Shown here: piece after piece, positions 46,072-57,299 of the stretch
How positions within the stretch are numbered: position 1 is the first letter of the stretch
Layout of the letters: each line of letters opens with the position of its first letter
The notes under the pieces: generated by a model
Told to the model about the DNA's origin: nothing
The model's database searches: none
What the model saw: the letters and a program-made list of their open reading frames with translations, nothing else
Position numbers and translations under genes: made by a program
DNA from: Hirsutella rhossiliensis
Taxonomy: Eukaryota; Ascomycota; Sordariomycetes; Hypocreales; Ophiocordycipitaceae
Assembly: GCF_020360975.1 (NCBI RefSeq)
Contig: NW_025408668.1
Coordinates: forward strand, 1,798,001-1,862,000
Direction of reading: 5' to 3'
DNA: 64,000 nucleotides

Positions 46072-47372
46072 ATGACGACAACAGACACCGTCCAGGAGCC
46101 GCCGCTTGGTGAGTTCCACGTTCCTCCAAAACCTTGCTGCACGCGGTGCCTGAGCACTACGCAGCCCTTGCTGCGAGCACTTCCGCACATGACGGCATGG
46201 AAGCTAACTCCCGTCCAGACCGGCAGGCGCATCGACGAAGGCCATTTTCGACATGGGTCAAGAGGCTCACCAACTTTAAATCTTCTTCAGACGGGGAGCG
46301 CCCGAAACGACACATCAAGATGAGGAGGGGGTCCAAGCTGAACAACCCGTATCCCCAGTCAGGCCACGTCAGCGCCAATCATGCCAATCATGGCAACACG
46401 ACAAACGGCAACGGCCGCAGCAATGTCGACGGCGCAAGCTCCGCCTCCTTCGCTACGGCGCCATCCGCCAGCAACGTCTCGACAGACGCCACGCGGTACT
46501 CAGCCGACGGGCGTGCGCCACCGACGGCCGGGGGGAGGAGCATGGCCGGCACCGTGTCGACGGAGAATGAGGGGCAGCGGTCCATTATTGCGCCCAGCCA
46601 CGGGGCCAGCTCTCTCGCGGGCACGAGCCGTACTGTTGGCGGAGGCATGGAATCGAGGAGAGGCGGCGACAGCACATTTTCGAGCCCGGCGCCGTCGGTC
46701 CGGTCGCTGACGACGACGCTGACGACAATTCAGTCAATGGCTCCGCACGCAAACCACATGCCTGCGCCGTCGCAAGCTAACACGCAGTCGATTCACTTTA
46801 GCCAACCGTTCCCGACGACGTCTCCCGCGTCTGCGATCCCGGCTCACCTTGCGCCCACGGGCCACCCGACGACGTATACCGCGGCGACCGCCAACAACAT
46901 CCTGACGGACAATGCCTCCATCCTGACGCTCGCCTCGTCGAGCAAGCGGCGTCGTCGCCGTTCCATGGACACGGACGCTTCGGTCCGCGCACTGGCGCCG
47001 TCGTCTCTATGGGGCGGTAGCCGCGAAAGCCTCCCTCTCAGCGTCCTGAGTGGCAACATCGAGTCACCGGGCAACCCCGCGACGCCCGGGATCCACGGCG
47101 CCGGCTCGCGCCTCGGTGCTGAGCGCAACAGCATCTACTCGACGGCAGGCGTGGCGCCGACCCTGGCTAGCGAGCGTAACAGCCTCTATGCTAAGCAGGG
47201 CGACGGGGCAAGCGTCCGGAGCGGCCTGCTGGGCCAGGGGAGGCCCGACAGCGTCAGCGGGAGCAACGCGGTAGCCATGAGCCCCCTGGCCAGCCCTAGA
47301 GAGGTGCCCGGCGAGAAGGCTGCGGCCGAGGACAAGGAGGCGAGCCGGGCGGCGGCCCAGAGAGAGGAATAG
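46072..47372 (+). CDS. Conserved Ser-rich fungal protein of unknown function
   Basis: Exons 46072-46108 and 46219-47372, with a 110-nt intron (GTGAGT..CAG, branch GCTAAC), give 396 aa. The first exon encodes only MTTTDTVQEPPL plus one base. Splicing brings the start next to the conserved HRRRPFSTWVKRLTNF motif (residues ~18-33), which supports the model over an unspliced start at 46134. The middle is low-complexity Ser/Thr/Ala/Asn, probably disordered. Residues ~245-290 hold a conserved block, ASILTLASSSKRRRRRSMD followed by TDASVRALAPSSLWGG, with a strong basic nuclear-localisation-like cluster. Two ERNSxYS/LY motifs come later. Relatives in other Sordariomycetes are, from memory, sometimes labelled polycystin-like cation channels, but no membrane segment is visible here, so that name should not be trusted. 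Confidence 0.82.
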
Positions 47373-48943
47373 CGCCGGGGCGGCTCACGAGTAACGAAAT
47401 TGTCATGAAGAATCCCTACCGAGGTATCCAGCGTCGATGAGAATTGCTTTTTGTAAGTTGGACTAGCAGATGGGAGTGGGAGGAATAATGAAGCGGTGTA
47501 CGAGATACCCTTAGGCCGACGCTATGGTAAACATAGGTTCGATTATTTCTTTGACCTTTCTGCTTGTCATGTGTTTGCGCGCCGCCATGCTTACTCTGCT
47601 TTGCAGTCGCAGCGGACGATGGAGCCCATCTTCGAGTCAGATGGGCAAGAAGTTTGTGGGCTTGAAGATGACGGAGGCGGGACTGTTTACTCCAGTCAAA
47701 TTTCTTGCTACCATGTCCCTCGAAACAAAGAATCACATACTACGTCTCTACGATCAAAAGGCGCCATTGAAATATTAGGCAGTCTAAGGCAAAACAAGGT
47801 CACTGGGAAAACTTGTTGTTGTTGTTGTTGTGTATTTTGCGTCCAGCGGCTCAGGCCGCTCAGGTCTCCGCGAGGGAGCACAGGACGTGCTGAGCTAGTT
47901 ACAGAGAAGTGTCCCGAATGAGTTCCCTCGAAAAAACCACTGTCCATCTAAATGCACCCAGCGCTCGTAGTTCGCTACCCGTGAACAACCCCTTCTGTCC
48001 CTATCCAGCATTTCATCGGCTCGATGGCGCTCGTGTCAAGCCTCGTACCCGTCAGCGGGATGTCAAGGCAAAGTGTCGGGTGGTCGCAGCCACAAAGAAT
48101 TGGTCAACCCTTGGTTTTGTCCGGTCAGAATTCTCTCGCTCGCAGCCAAAACTGCTGCCGCAGTCCACGCTCCAGTAACCAAGCCGTGGAAATGACTGGG
48201 GAGCGGCGGCAGGGAAAAACTCTTGGAGGGGATCAGAGGCTGGCTTTGCAGCTTGCCCTCAGGGAGAAAAACCTCCGCAACCGGCCACCGTTGTTTAGAA
48301 GGGCGGGCCTTCCAATACCCATAGCTCCTTGGTTCCGAAGAGAGCCATGAGGTCCGAGTGGACATGTTGTCGAGACCGGCTTCGCAGAGGAATATGAACT
48401 CTCCTAAGGTCTTCCTCTGTGCTGTTAGGGTCACGATGGACCCCGCAGCAAAAGCGCGGTCGGGTGGCCTGTAGATCCTGTCCCGGCTAACGAGCCACTA
48501 ACAGCTCCGCGGGGTGAAGAATTTTTACAGGGGAGAGTTCAGGTCACTGGGAAAACTCGCTACAAACTCCCTGGGTATAGGGTAGGTCGTGGATCATGGC
48601 TCGGCCCTGGACTGTCCCAACTGTAGTCTTGAATTTCGTCATTTCATTTTCCACTACTTTTTGATCCTCCCTCCCTCGAAAGGACGCGTTCCGGCTAAAT
48701 CGAAACAGAAAACATGGGTATCGGTGCAGCTGTCGATTACAGTTGACGGCCCCTCGCCGGAGCCCGCCACTGGCCATTCCCTTCAACCATCCGCTCAATG
48801 TCGGGTCATACGGCACCGCTCCGGGGCGCGTTTCTCGTGCAAGCCACTGGCCGCCCAGCCGTCCGCTGCGCCCAATCCGTGGCCTCTGTTGCGCAAACGC
48901 TGCGCTGTCGTAAGAAATTCGTATCTGCTTCATGGCACGTTGA
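47373..48943. other. Intergenic region between two convergent genes
   Basis: 1.57 kb with no supportable ORF. A (TTG)n tract lies near 47812-47830. A 17-bp direct repeat, AGGTCACTGGGAAAACT, occurs at 47797-47813 and 48541-48557. Confidence 0.6.
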
Positions 48944-50317
48944 TCAATCCCGCCTACACAACAACGCCGGTGCGAGCCTCTTCCGCTTGACGCTGAGAAG
49001 CCCCGACTCGTCGTCGGTCCCCTCCTCGAAGCTTCCGTTAAAAACCTCGGATAGGGCCCCGCGCTTCCGTTTGCCGTTCTTGTGAGCCTCCTTTTCCGCT
49101 TCGTCGTCGTACCAGGTTTCCATAATGGTCGGGTCAAAGGGGCCGACAATGTCCTCGCCGAGCGCCTTGCCTAGCCGCTCTCGCAGGCCCAGAATGGGCC
49201 ATATTGGTATCCTCGTGTACTCTATCTTGAGGCCGGGAACGCTGCCGTCGTCGTCGAGGGGAGCCTTGAATGGGTCGTGGAACCTTTCGAGGAACTTGGC
49301 CGTCACGTGCCCCGTGTACAGTATAAAGTCGGCAGTGTCGGTTTCGTGTGTCAGTATCCTCAATTTCATGTCGTGAAAGTCGGGGCGCGGCGGAGGACCC
49401 TCTGCAGTCCACCATCGGGTGTCTCTCTGAACTGCGGGCCCGGGTGGCTTGTAAAAGTGCCGCTGCGCCATGGCGAGGAATATGGCCATGAATTGAGCAT
49501 CGTGGTCCGAATTCGCTGGCAAGAGAGCCTTTGATCTGGCTTGCTGTAGGCGGCGAACAGATTCGTTGCTAGTCTGGCCAGGACCCGGCACGACTCGGAA
49601 GATGTTTTGCCGCATGTGGAGGAGCGAATCCCGGTTGATGTAGCACATCATGGGCAGATTGGCGGGGTTGTGGCCAGCGGGGGTCGAGGAGCCAGTTGAT
49701 ACCGAGCCAACAGAGCTGTGAATTGATGGAGAGTTGCTCGCTGGATAGCTCCACATGACGTGCGCTCGGGCGGCGTCGCGATACACTCGATCTCCGAAGA
49801 ACATGGGCAGCTCGGGTGACCTGTAGGACTTGCCGGAGAAGGCGGCGGGCCACAAGGTCGACATGAGGTCCGTGACTGCCTCCGCGTTCACGGGAAACAT
49901 GGAAACCGGAAGCAGCATCTCACTAAGAGAATGGCTCAACGTTTTGATGGCGGGTGACGGCCGCACGTGTCCTCTTGAAGGCGGTGATCCAGGCACGTTA
50001 TTCGGGAGGGGGGTGTCGCAACGAGGCAGCTCGCAGAACCGTGCGCCGAGGAGCGTGGTGTGTTGGTCAGTCCAGAGAAAAGGCCGCACAAAGAGCGAGG
50101 TGCCGGGGTGCTGATGAAGAATGTCGTAGATGGAGTCCTTGGAGGGACGTATGATGGGCGCCACCGAGCGACGCCTGCGACAGAGCGGCGGAGAGATGCT
50201 CGTTTTAGGGAAAAGCTGCGTTGAGATTTCTTCCGGAATCTGGGTGGGGGGGATGTCGTCGATGGGAAACTCATTTCGGCGAGGCGGCGGCCCCGAAGAG
50301 AAGCTTTGGCTAACCAT
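48944..50317 (-). CDS. Conserved fungal protein of unknown function
   Basis: An intronless 457-aa frame from ATG 50317 to the stop at 48944. The N-terminal ~100 residues are low-complexity with a basic RRRR patch. The centre (residues ~110-380) looks globular, with blocks such as LSHSLSEMLLP, DLMSTLWPAAFSGKSYRSPELPMFFGD (cut here to DLMSTLWPAAF and YRSPELPMFFGD) and DFILYTGHVTAKFLERF. The C-terminus has two KRKR clusters, suggesting a nuclear protein. I recognise no named domain. An in-frame ATG at 50506 would add 63 residues with a hydrophobic segment. I prefer 50317 because the upstream part looks like translated 5' UTR, but this is not certain. Confidence 0.75.
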   Translation of the reverse strand: MVSQSFSSGPPPRRNEFPIDDIPPTQIPEEISTQLFPKTSISPPLCRRRRSVAPIIRPSKDSIYDILHQHPGTSLFVRPFLWTDQHTTLLGARFCELPRCDTPLPNNVPGSPPSRGHVRPSPAIKTLSHSLSEMLLPVSMFPVNAEAVTDLMSTLWPAAFSGKSYRSPELPMFFGDRVYRDAARAHVMWSYPASNSPSIHSSVGSVSTGSSTPAGHNPANLPMMCYINRDSLLHMRQNIFRVVPGPGQTSNESVRRLQQARSKALLPANSDHDAQFMAIFLAMAQRHFYKPPGPAVQRDTRWWTAEGPPPRPDFHDMKLRILTHETDTADFILYTGHVTAKFLERFHDPFKAPLDDDGSVPGLKIEYTRIPIWPILGLRERLGKALGEDIVGPFDPTIMETWYDDEAEKEAHKNGKRKRGALSEVFNGSFEEGTDDESGLLSVKRKRLAPALLCRRD

Positions 50318-51266
50318 GGCGCGACGGCGTTGGTTCAGGTCGCTGCAGGGAATGATGCCTCTGGCCACGATGGTGCTTAGCTGAAGAGTTGGTGGGGAAG
50401 CCGAAGCAGAACGAGATAGAAAAGTGAAGAGAAAAAGGGCAAAAAGGGCGCGAGGGAGATGGCTAAAGAGGACAAAAATAAGATGGACCAACTGTAGCGC
50501 TAGCATTGAGAGAGAACAGGCACCGAGCCCTGCTGGGACGGACTGAACGATAGCGGTCGTCTTTGTGTGAATCGTCGTCGACGACCCCACGATGACGCGC
50601 ACGGATCGCGACCAAGCTTTGCCGCGAACAGACGACTCCAGAACAAAGGGCAACGTGAAAAAAGGGAGAACAAGGACAGAACAAGGGCGAGGATGGGCGT
50701 GAAAGAAATTGCCATGAGACGCGTGCGGTTTGCTCACAAAGACGGAAGACGGGTGGTGGTGTGTCCCCTTTTCACGAGACTGCGCCGTCCTCCCTGTCCA
50801 GGCGCTGTGCTGTAACTTGGCGCACATAAGGTATTATCCGAGGTCGTACTCAGTAGGTAAATTAATTAGCGCCACAGGGAGGAGGCGCGCAGGGGCCTGG
50901 TTGGGCCGCCGCCTGGTTGGCCGCCGCCTGTCACGCGGGTCGCGCTCGCGTCTTGTGTGTTGGCAAAGCCCGCTTTCGGCAGGCGCGTTTGTTGAGCGAA
51001 CTCACGTGACTTAGGCAGCAAAGTGAGCCTCCGAGGCTTTTGCCACCGAGGCTTTTGCCACCGAGGCTTTTTGCCACTGGTGGCGGTGGCGGTGCACGGT
51101 GCCAGTCCATGCTGCAGCCTCCGCCCGTCGGCGCAGGAGCTCCGATTCTCCGCGACAAGCTCGCGACGTGACGACGACGCCTTGCTGCCCCACCCCATTG
51201 ACGCAGCTTCCAGCATCTCGCCGACCATAGCAGCTCCGTCGCGCGGCTCGCCATCCGCCGCTCAAC
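50318..51266. promoter_or_regulatory. Divergent promoter region between the unknown protein and ARPC3
   Basis: 949 bp between divergent starts. It holds a CACGTG box at 51003-51008 and a tandem 15-bp repeat at 51031-51076. No coding region is supported. Confidence 0.45.
51031..51076 (+). repeat. Three tandem copies of a 15-mer
   Basis: CCGAGGCTTTTGCCA repeated three times, the last copy with one extra T. It lies about 190 bp before the ARPC3 start codon. Confidence 0.93.
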
Positions 51267-52055
51267 ATGCCGGTATGTGTCCCGGATCCGATCCAGCCTC
51301 CAGATGGCATGCCCTCGTCTTGTGCCCAGCTCCCCTCGGCGCTTGCTCCCCGAACACGTCGACCCCTCACTGCCCCTCATCACGAGCATCATGCGCTGAC
51401 TTCTGCCCACAGGCCTACAACTCCGTCTTCAACGACGACCCGAATCCTCCACGCCTCATCGGAAACTTCCCCCTCCTCCCCCTCCGGACAAAGACGCGCG
51501 GCCCGGCCTACACCCTGCCGTTCCCCTCGCCGCCGCTACCGCTCAACGACTCCCCCGACCCAGACAGCGAGAGCTACGACATTCTCGACGAGGTTCTTGC
51601 CCTCTTCCGCGCCAACACCTTTTTCCGCAACTTCGAGATCCAGGGCCCCGCCGACCGCCTCCTCGTCTACGGCATCTGGTTCCTTAGTGACTGCCTGCAA
51701 AAGATCAAACCTCACGCTACCGCCCGCGACGCCCAAAAGGATGTCACGAACCTCGCCCTCGACCTCAACTTTGCCATTCCCGGCGACCCCGGCTTCCCCT
51801 TGAACCAGGTGAGTTGCCGTCGACGTTCGACTCCGTGTCGCCTTGGCAGCGTTGTCAAGCTAACGCTTGACGTCCCAGATGTACGAGCCGGCCCGGGACC
51901 GGCAGGATGCGGAGCAATTGAGGCAATACATGGCGCAAGTCCGCCAAGAGCTCGCGACCCGTCTACTAGCGAGGGTGTACGCAGACGACGAGACTAAGCC
52001 GAGCAAGTGGTGGCTGAGCTTCACCAAGAGAAAGTTCATGGGCAAGGCACTGTAG
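51267..52055 (+). CDS. ARC18: Arp2/3 complex subunit 3 (ARPC3, p21-Arc)
   Basis: Subunit of the Arp2/3 complex that nucleates branched actin filaments at endocytic patches. Exons 51267-51272, 51413-51808 and 51879-52055 (introns 140 and 70 nt, GTATGT/GTGAGT..CAG) give 192 aa, close to the usual ~180. The first exon codes only Met-Pro, and splicing produces MPAYNSVFNDD, the typical ARPC3 start. Later family blocks include the GNFPLLPLRTKTRGPA segment, the DILDEVLALFRANTFFRNFEI helix region (shown as DILDEVLALFRANTFF), LLVYGIWFLSDCL and, at the C-terminus, KPSKWWLSFTKRKFMGKAL. The micro-exon start would be missed by simple ORF calling. The gene is divergent from the unknown protein and convergent with TRM6 (255 bp between stops). 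Confidence 0.94.
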
Positions 52056-52309
52056 ACACAGTCGGCCTTGACGAGCGAAATGCATGCCTCCGTGGCATCT
52101 TTAAGCAACCTTCAGAAAAAGAGACCGACCGACCCATGAAACGTCAACGCGTCTGCATTTGTGCGCAAATCAGGGAGCTGGCGCGGTTTTGTCTGTACAG
52201 GGGTATATTCGGCGATTCACAATGCTTCATATCTTCATCCTAGACCTTGACATGTTCACGCCTTCTTTCAAACGCCCTTTGCCTGCAAGCCAAGATGCAG
52301 CAGCTGGTC

Positions 52310-54077
52310 TCATGCTCTCCTCTTTTGGAATCTGCCCCTCGCAGATATCCTCCCCTCGGCGGGTATCGCCCTCCAACCCGTAAACACGTAGCCCTCCGGA
52401 CCGCCCCGTGCCGTCATGAACGGGTGCGTCCTCCCCGGCAAAACCTGCCACCTCGTGGCCCTGCTTGTGTGGATCGTTGCGCCTAGAACTAACGTCGGGT
52501 TGATTGGAAACTCGGGGGTACCCTCCCACCTGTCCAGCTCCGCCACCGTCTTGCCCTCGGCCTCGGGGGGCGGGGACGACACCCAGGCCGTGCGGCGAGC
52601 AATGGCGAAGCAGTCGGCCAGCTGCGCGAGGGGCTCGATGTTGGGGGAGTAGATGGCGATGGGGCTGCCGCCCGCGAGGAGAGGGAGGGCATGGCGGAGG
52701 ACCGAGACGGGGTCCATGGCGCTGGCCACGGCGAGGCCAGAAAATCCTCCCGCACGGGTACTGTCGACGATCTGGCGGGTGCGCGCCCACCGCCGGCGCT
52801 TGCGGTGGTAGTTGCCCCGGCGGTTCGTCTTCCACGCCGCCAGCTCCTCGGGAGACGCGTCGGCCGGCTTGTCGGCGTAGACGGGGTCCTCTGCCGGGCT
52901 GACGAGCTGGAGCCACGAGATGGGCAGCAGGTTGGTGAAGAGCGGGTGGTAGGGGAACGGCGGGTTCGGGTCGCTGGCGTCGTAGTCAAAGTAGCGCAGC
53001 AGGGACAGATTGGGCTGCGTGTTGGAGTGGATGACGGTGATGGTGTTGGTGAGGGCATAGTGGTCGTCAAAGTCGTCCCTACGAGGTCTCTTGCGAGAGT
53101 TCCGCTGTGTCTTGGGGGACGATGTTTGCTTGTCCTCGGTAGCCTCGCCCGTGCCCTCGCCATTCCTTGAATCGAGACCGTCGAGTTTTGGGTAATTTTC
53201 CTCCTCCGCATCTCGGTAGAGAATGCCCATCCGCTCCGCCATGACGGCAACCAGCAGGCCGCCCGTGTCGTCGACGGCCAGCCACCTGCCGCCGTGCGGC
53301 TCTGAAGCGCCTGGAGCGGGCAGGCCTCCAAAATGCACGTCAGCCCAGCAGCCCAGCAGCCCAATCATCTCCTGCCGCATGTCGAGGATCCGTCCGGCGT
53401 CGCGGTCCTCGAGAATCCATTGCGCCAGCAGCGTCACGTCAACGGGCAGGACGGTGAATCGGCGGAGGTACTTTTTCTCCTTGAGCAGCTTGTACTTGGC
53501 CAGCGAAAAGGCCGTCTTCTGGTCGATGCCCGTGTGCGAGAGCATGAGCTTGGCGATGAGCTCCTTGCCCGCGGAAGCGCCTTTGTGCTTGAGCTCCTCG
53601 ATCTCGGCCGTCGTGAGCGTCTGCCGCGCCGAGTCGTCAATGATTTCGCGGTTGGAGCGCGCCACCACCTTGCCGCTCTCGTCCACCAGCGCCAGCTCCT
53701 CGCCGTCGGCCGGGGCAATCACATCATCGCCGTCGGCCGCGTCGACGCTCGTCTCGGCCAGCTGGTCGGCGTTGAGCTCCGTGCCTGAGACGACGCGAAG
53801 CCGCGAAAAGTTTTCCCCCTCGCGCTTCTCCTGGACCTCGTACGTCAGGTGAAAGGGCCGCTCGAGCAAGAGGTTGCTGGGAAAGGAGCCATATTTGCCC
53901 AGCGATATCGTCCTGCGCGGTGTCAGTCGAGCGGGCGGGCGAGGCGCAGCGAGTCGGCGCAGGTGTCAGAGGAGAGGCCACCGACGTGTTTGGTGTCACC
54001 TGGAGGAGTCGCAGGAGTTCGTTTGGGAGCTTCACTGCCACCCAGCCATTCGGCTGGACGGTATCCCTGGACAACAT
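52310..54077 (-). CDS. TRM6: tRNA (adenine-58-N1) methyltransferase non-catalytic subunit TRM6
   Basis: TRM6 (GCD10 in yeast) pairs with TRM61 to make m1A58 in the T loop of tRNAs in the nucleus, including initiator tRNA. Minus-strand exons 54077-53986 and 53912-52310 give 564 aa. The 73-nt intron uses an unusual donor (GTCGGT), but the joined sequence, VTPNTTISLGKYGSFPSN, is the conserved TRM6 N-terminus, which fixes the junction. Exon 1 begins MLSRDTVQPNGWVAVKLP. Exon 2 continues with LLERPFHLTYEV, the KGASAGKELIAKLMLSHT region, KTAFSLAKYKLLKEKKYLRR and C-terminal blocks from about residue 300 (TVIHSNTQPNLSLLRYFDYD) to PFMTARGGPEGYVFTGWRA. A polar insert near residues 265-295 is Lys/Arg-rich. 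The catalytic SAM motif is not expected in this subunit. Confidence 0.93.
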
Positions 54078-54418
54078 GACCGTCCCGGCGTCCCAGCGAG
54101 AAAACCGAAGAAATACCGTTGGTGAAGAAAACAAAAAGTGAGAATCGTGGAGTAGCAAAAAACTACAGTTGAGCCAGCCGCCCTATTCACCGCGGTAAGC
54201 CCCACCTCCCCGGGTGGAGACCCCACTTTCGCTGACCGAGCTCACCGAGACCATTACCCGATGCGGAGCAAGGACCAAAGGAGGCACTCAGGAGAAGCAA
54301 TGACCCATCCCGTTTCAGGACAATGCACAACGACGTTTCTTGATGCTTGAACTACTAGCCTACGGCTGAATCTATCGCGACCGCCCTCCTGTACACCGCT
54401 TTGTCCTGCAACATAAAC
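54078..54418. other. Intergenic region between TRM6 and the FMO gene
   Basis: 341 bp, holding the TRM6 promoter and the FMO 3' UTR (both genes on the minus strand). No gene seen. Confidence 0.6.
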
Positions 54419-56461
54419 CTACTCGAATCTCGACTTGCGCTTCTGGGCGACCGGCATCTCCAAGGCCGACGCAAGCAGGCCCAAGATGCCGTACCACACA
54501 TACAGTGCCAGGCTCATCGTGCCGAAGACGATGAAGGGAAGGATTGTGTAGGTCAAAAGGTCTGTCAAGAGCAGTTAATATGTCTCACCAGCCACTCGTC
54601 CCATGTCACACTTACAGATGCAGCCGCCAGACCGCTTGACGACGCCGTACAGCTCTCCCCGCATGATTTGCTCGGCGCCAGCCTCCCACTTCCACGGGCC
54701 CACGAGCCGGAACTTGGGGTTGAAGTTGGACCCCATGGCCCACGTGAAGAAGAGCCTCCAGCCCTTGCTCGCCACGTACGAGGCGGTGGGCGCGGATCCC
54801 ATGTCGAGGGCGAGCTGGTACGCGTACGCTTCATGGTCGACCCCCCGCTTGGTCGTGAAGAAGTCGTATCCGCACAGAGGCTGGAGCTTATAGTCCATCT
54901 CATAGGGCGCGAGGGCACCTGGGCCGGGCCCTTGGGGGACTTGGCTGGGGAACTGGTCCTGGAGGAGACGGAAGACCCAGAGCTGCGCCTGCAGCTCCGC
55001 AAGCGGGGGAATCGCGCCGATGGACGGGCGCACAAAGCCGATGAAGCCCACCGACACCTCTCCGCTCTTGTACACCCCGCGGACGTCGGTATGACCCAGA
55101 CGAGGGTAGTCGGCGTCCAGGAAGCCAAAATCGGTCGAGTAGCCGGTGGCCAAGACCACAACGTCTGGCTTCATGCGCCTGATTGGTCCCGAGCCGTCAT
55201 TTTCGTCTTCCGCCATGCTCATGAAGCCGTCTTGGTCGACTCCGGACGGCCATCTGAGCACGTCGATCCGCCTTCCATTGGTGTCCTTGATGGGTACGTT
55301 GAGGATCCCGCTACGCAGGCGGTTCCACCACGATTCGGAGCGGTGGCCTTCGGAGATGTACGGCAAGGCACGATCCGATTTGCAGAGGAAGACTGTGGCT
55401 GTGAGCAAAAGACCTGTCCAGACGGTTGGTCAAGGACTCACGTGAAGCCAGATTCTTGCGGTCCTCGCCGACCTGTCCCTTCCACTGGTCGGGGCCCTCT
55501 TCGGTGCCCGAAATGAGCCAGTGCATCTTCTTGACCCATTGGTCATAGGCAAACCACAGCAGCTGGCTATGCTGCAGTACGGGATGGGCATAGGCCGTGT
55601 CGAACAAGCTTGCCACGGATGTGTCGACGGGCTTGTTGGGCCGAGTCGGGGCCTTTTGGTTGGGGCCTCGTGGGCTCGGGATAATCTGTCGCCGACATGA
55701 GTTCCCTGACTAACAAGAACTCGCCGACGGTTCCGCATACCTTGGGCGCACAAAAGAAGCCGTCTCGATGGCAGAGGGTGACGGACGCCGTTGGAGAAGT
55801 CACTGCAAGATGCGCAAGATCCATGCCGGTTTCTCCCGCACCGCACACGACGACGTTCGTGCCCGTGCCGAACTGCTCCCGGCGCTTGAGTTGCGATGAA
55901 TGAAGCACCGTCGGAACCCTCTCAATGCCCGGAATCGCCGGGATATTGGGCACGACATGGAGCCCAGAGCAAACGGCCACGGCGTCGCATGCCCAGCTGA
56001 ATTGACGGCCGTCCGGTTTGCTGATGAGCAGGACGTGGCCGAGGCCTCGCGGGCCTCGACTCACACGCTCGACTTTGGCCTGGCACTCGATGGAGCCGCC
56101 AATCTTGAACGCCTCGACATATGCATGGAGATACCTGACATACGCCTGCGGTGTCACAAAGTCAGGAGCGTCTTGTGGCAGGCGAAAGTCGGAGAAGGCC
56201 GTCAGATATTTGGACGACACGAGCTGTGCCAGGTCCACCGAGCACGTCAGCATGGCCTTTCCAAAAGGGCACGACCTCGAGGCAAGGGTTGCGCACCTCG
56301 GCATCTTCATAGACTCGGTGGACAAAAGTGCCACCGATCTGATCCTCTGCCTCGAACAAACGAGCCTCAATGGCTGCTATGGGAAAGAACTGATGTGCCG
56401 TGGATAGGAACTTGAGCGTGGCGAGGCCACCTGGGCCGCCGCCGATGACGGCAACCTTCAT
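54419..56461 (-). CDS. Flavin-containing monooxygenase-like protein with C-terminal membrane helix
   Basis: Predicted FAD/NADPH enzyme that oxygenates a soft nucleophile; the substrate is unknown. Minus-strand exons 56461-56297, 56223-55741, 55685-55442, 55392-54616 and 54561-54419 give 603 aa. The Rossmann FAD motif GGGPGGLATL starts at residue ~8. The YEDAELVSSKYLTAFSDFRLP block spans the first exon junction. The NADPH motif CGAGETGMDL lies at residues ~182-191, and the late ATGY motif (VVVLATGYSTDF) is present. The last exon codes a membrane helix (LLTYTILPFIVFGTMSLALY) and a basic KRKSRFE tail, so the protein is probably anchored in the ER. Intron 3 is short: an acceptor at 55393 gives 49 nt, and an alternative at 55399 would add two residues. 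An in-frame ATG at 56566 exists, but its extension is low-complexity, so 56461 is preferred. Confidence 0.88.
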
Positions 56462-57250
56462 GGCTGTGTGAGGACGACGATGTTGATGACGGGGATGATG
56501 CCGATGAGGGTGAGATGGGGAAGATGGCGATGAGGGGAGTGGTGGCAAGGGGAAGAGGGATGCCAAGTGGGAGGTCGATGTGAGTGATGCAGGAGTCGAG
56601 GACTGGGGTCATGGACGGGGGCGATGAAAGATGGGATTTAAAGAAATCCCAAGCATCGTTCTTGTTGCAGTGAAATACCGAGACCTAGGAGGCCCCACAG
56701 CTTCCGTCCGAGCCCAGAGGTGAAGAGGGTGTGCGCGATATTCACGGCTCTCGGTCTTAGTCGCGGCTGAACGACTACTCGAGCACAAACCGAAGACACC
56801 GACCGGCCTTGTCTTGTGAATATCGCGCGCGCAATTGGGCTCAGGGATATCCGGCTACCAACCCCCCTTGGGCTCTGGTGCACCGATCTGCCGGAGACGC
56901 AACAGAGCATTGGACACAGCCTGGGCCGGCCACAGAGAAGGCTCGCGTGCTTCCCTCCCACAGAGGCGGAACCGAGTGGGGGACGCCCCCCTTCCCGTGT
57001 CGGACTGCTGACCGGAATTCATAGATGCTACTTGTTGCTGGCCACGTGAAGCGTTGGCCGGCACTGAATCCTACATGGGAGACGGCGCTCCGTGCAAACC
57101 GGGCATCGCACGCCGCGGTGCTTTCACAGACACACCCCCGGAGACCAGTGAGCCGCACATGAAACTATCTGGCCAGGACAGTTCCACGTGCTTGTTCTCT
57201 CTCATACAGCGTGGGGGAAAAAAGAAAACGATATGGTGCTTTGCATCCGC

Positions 57251-57299
<49 letters not shown>

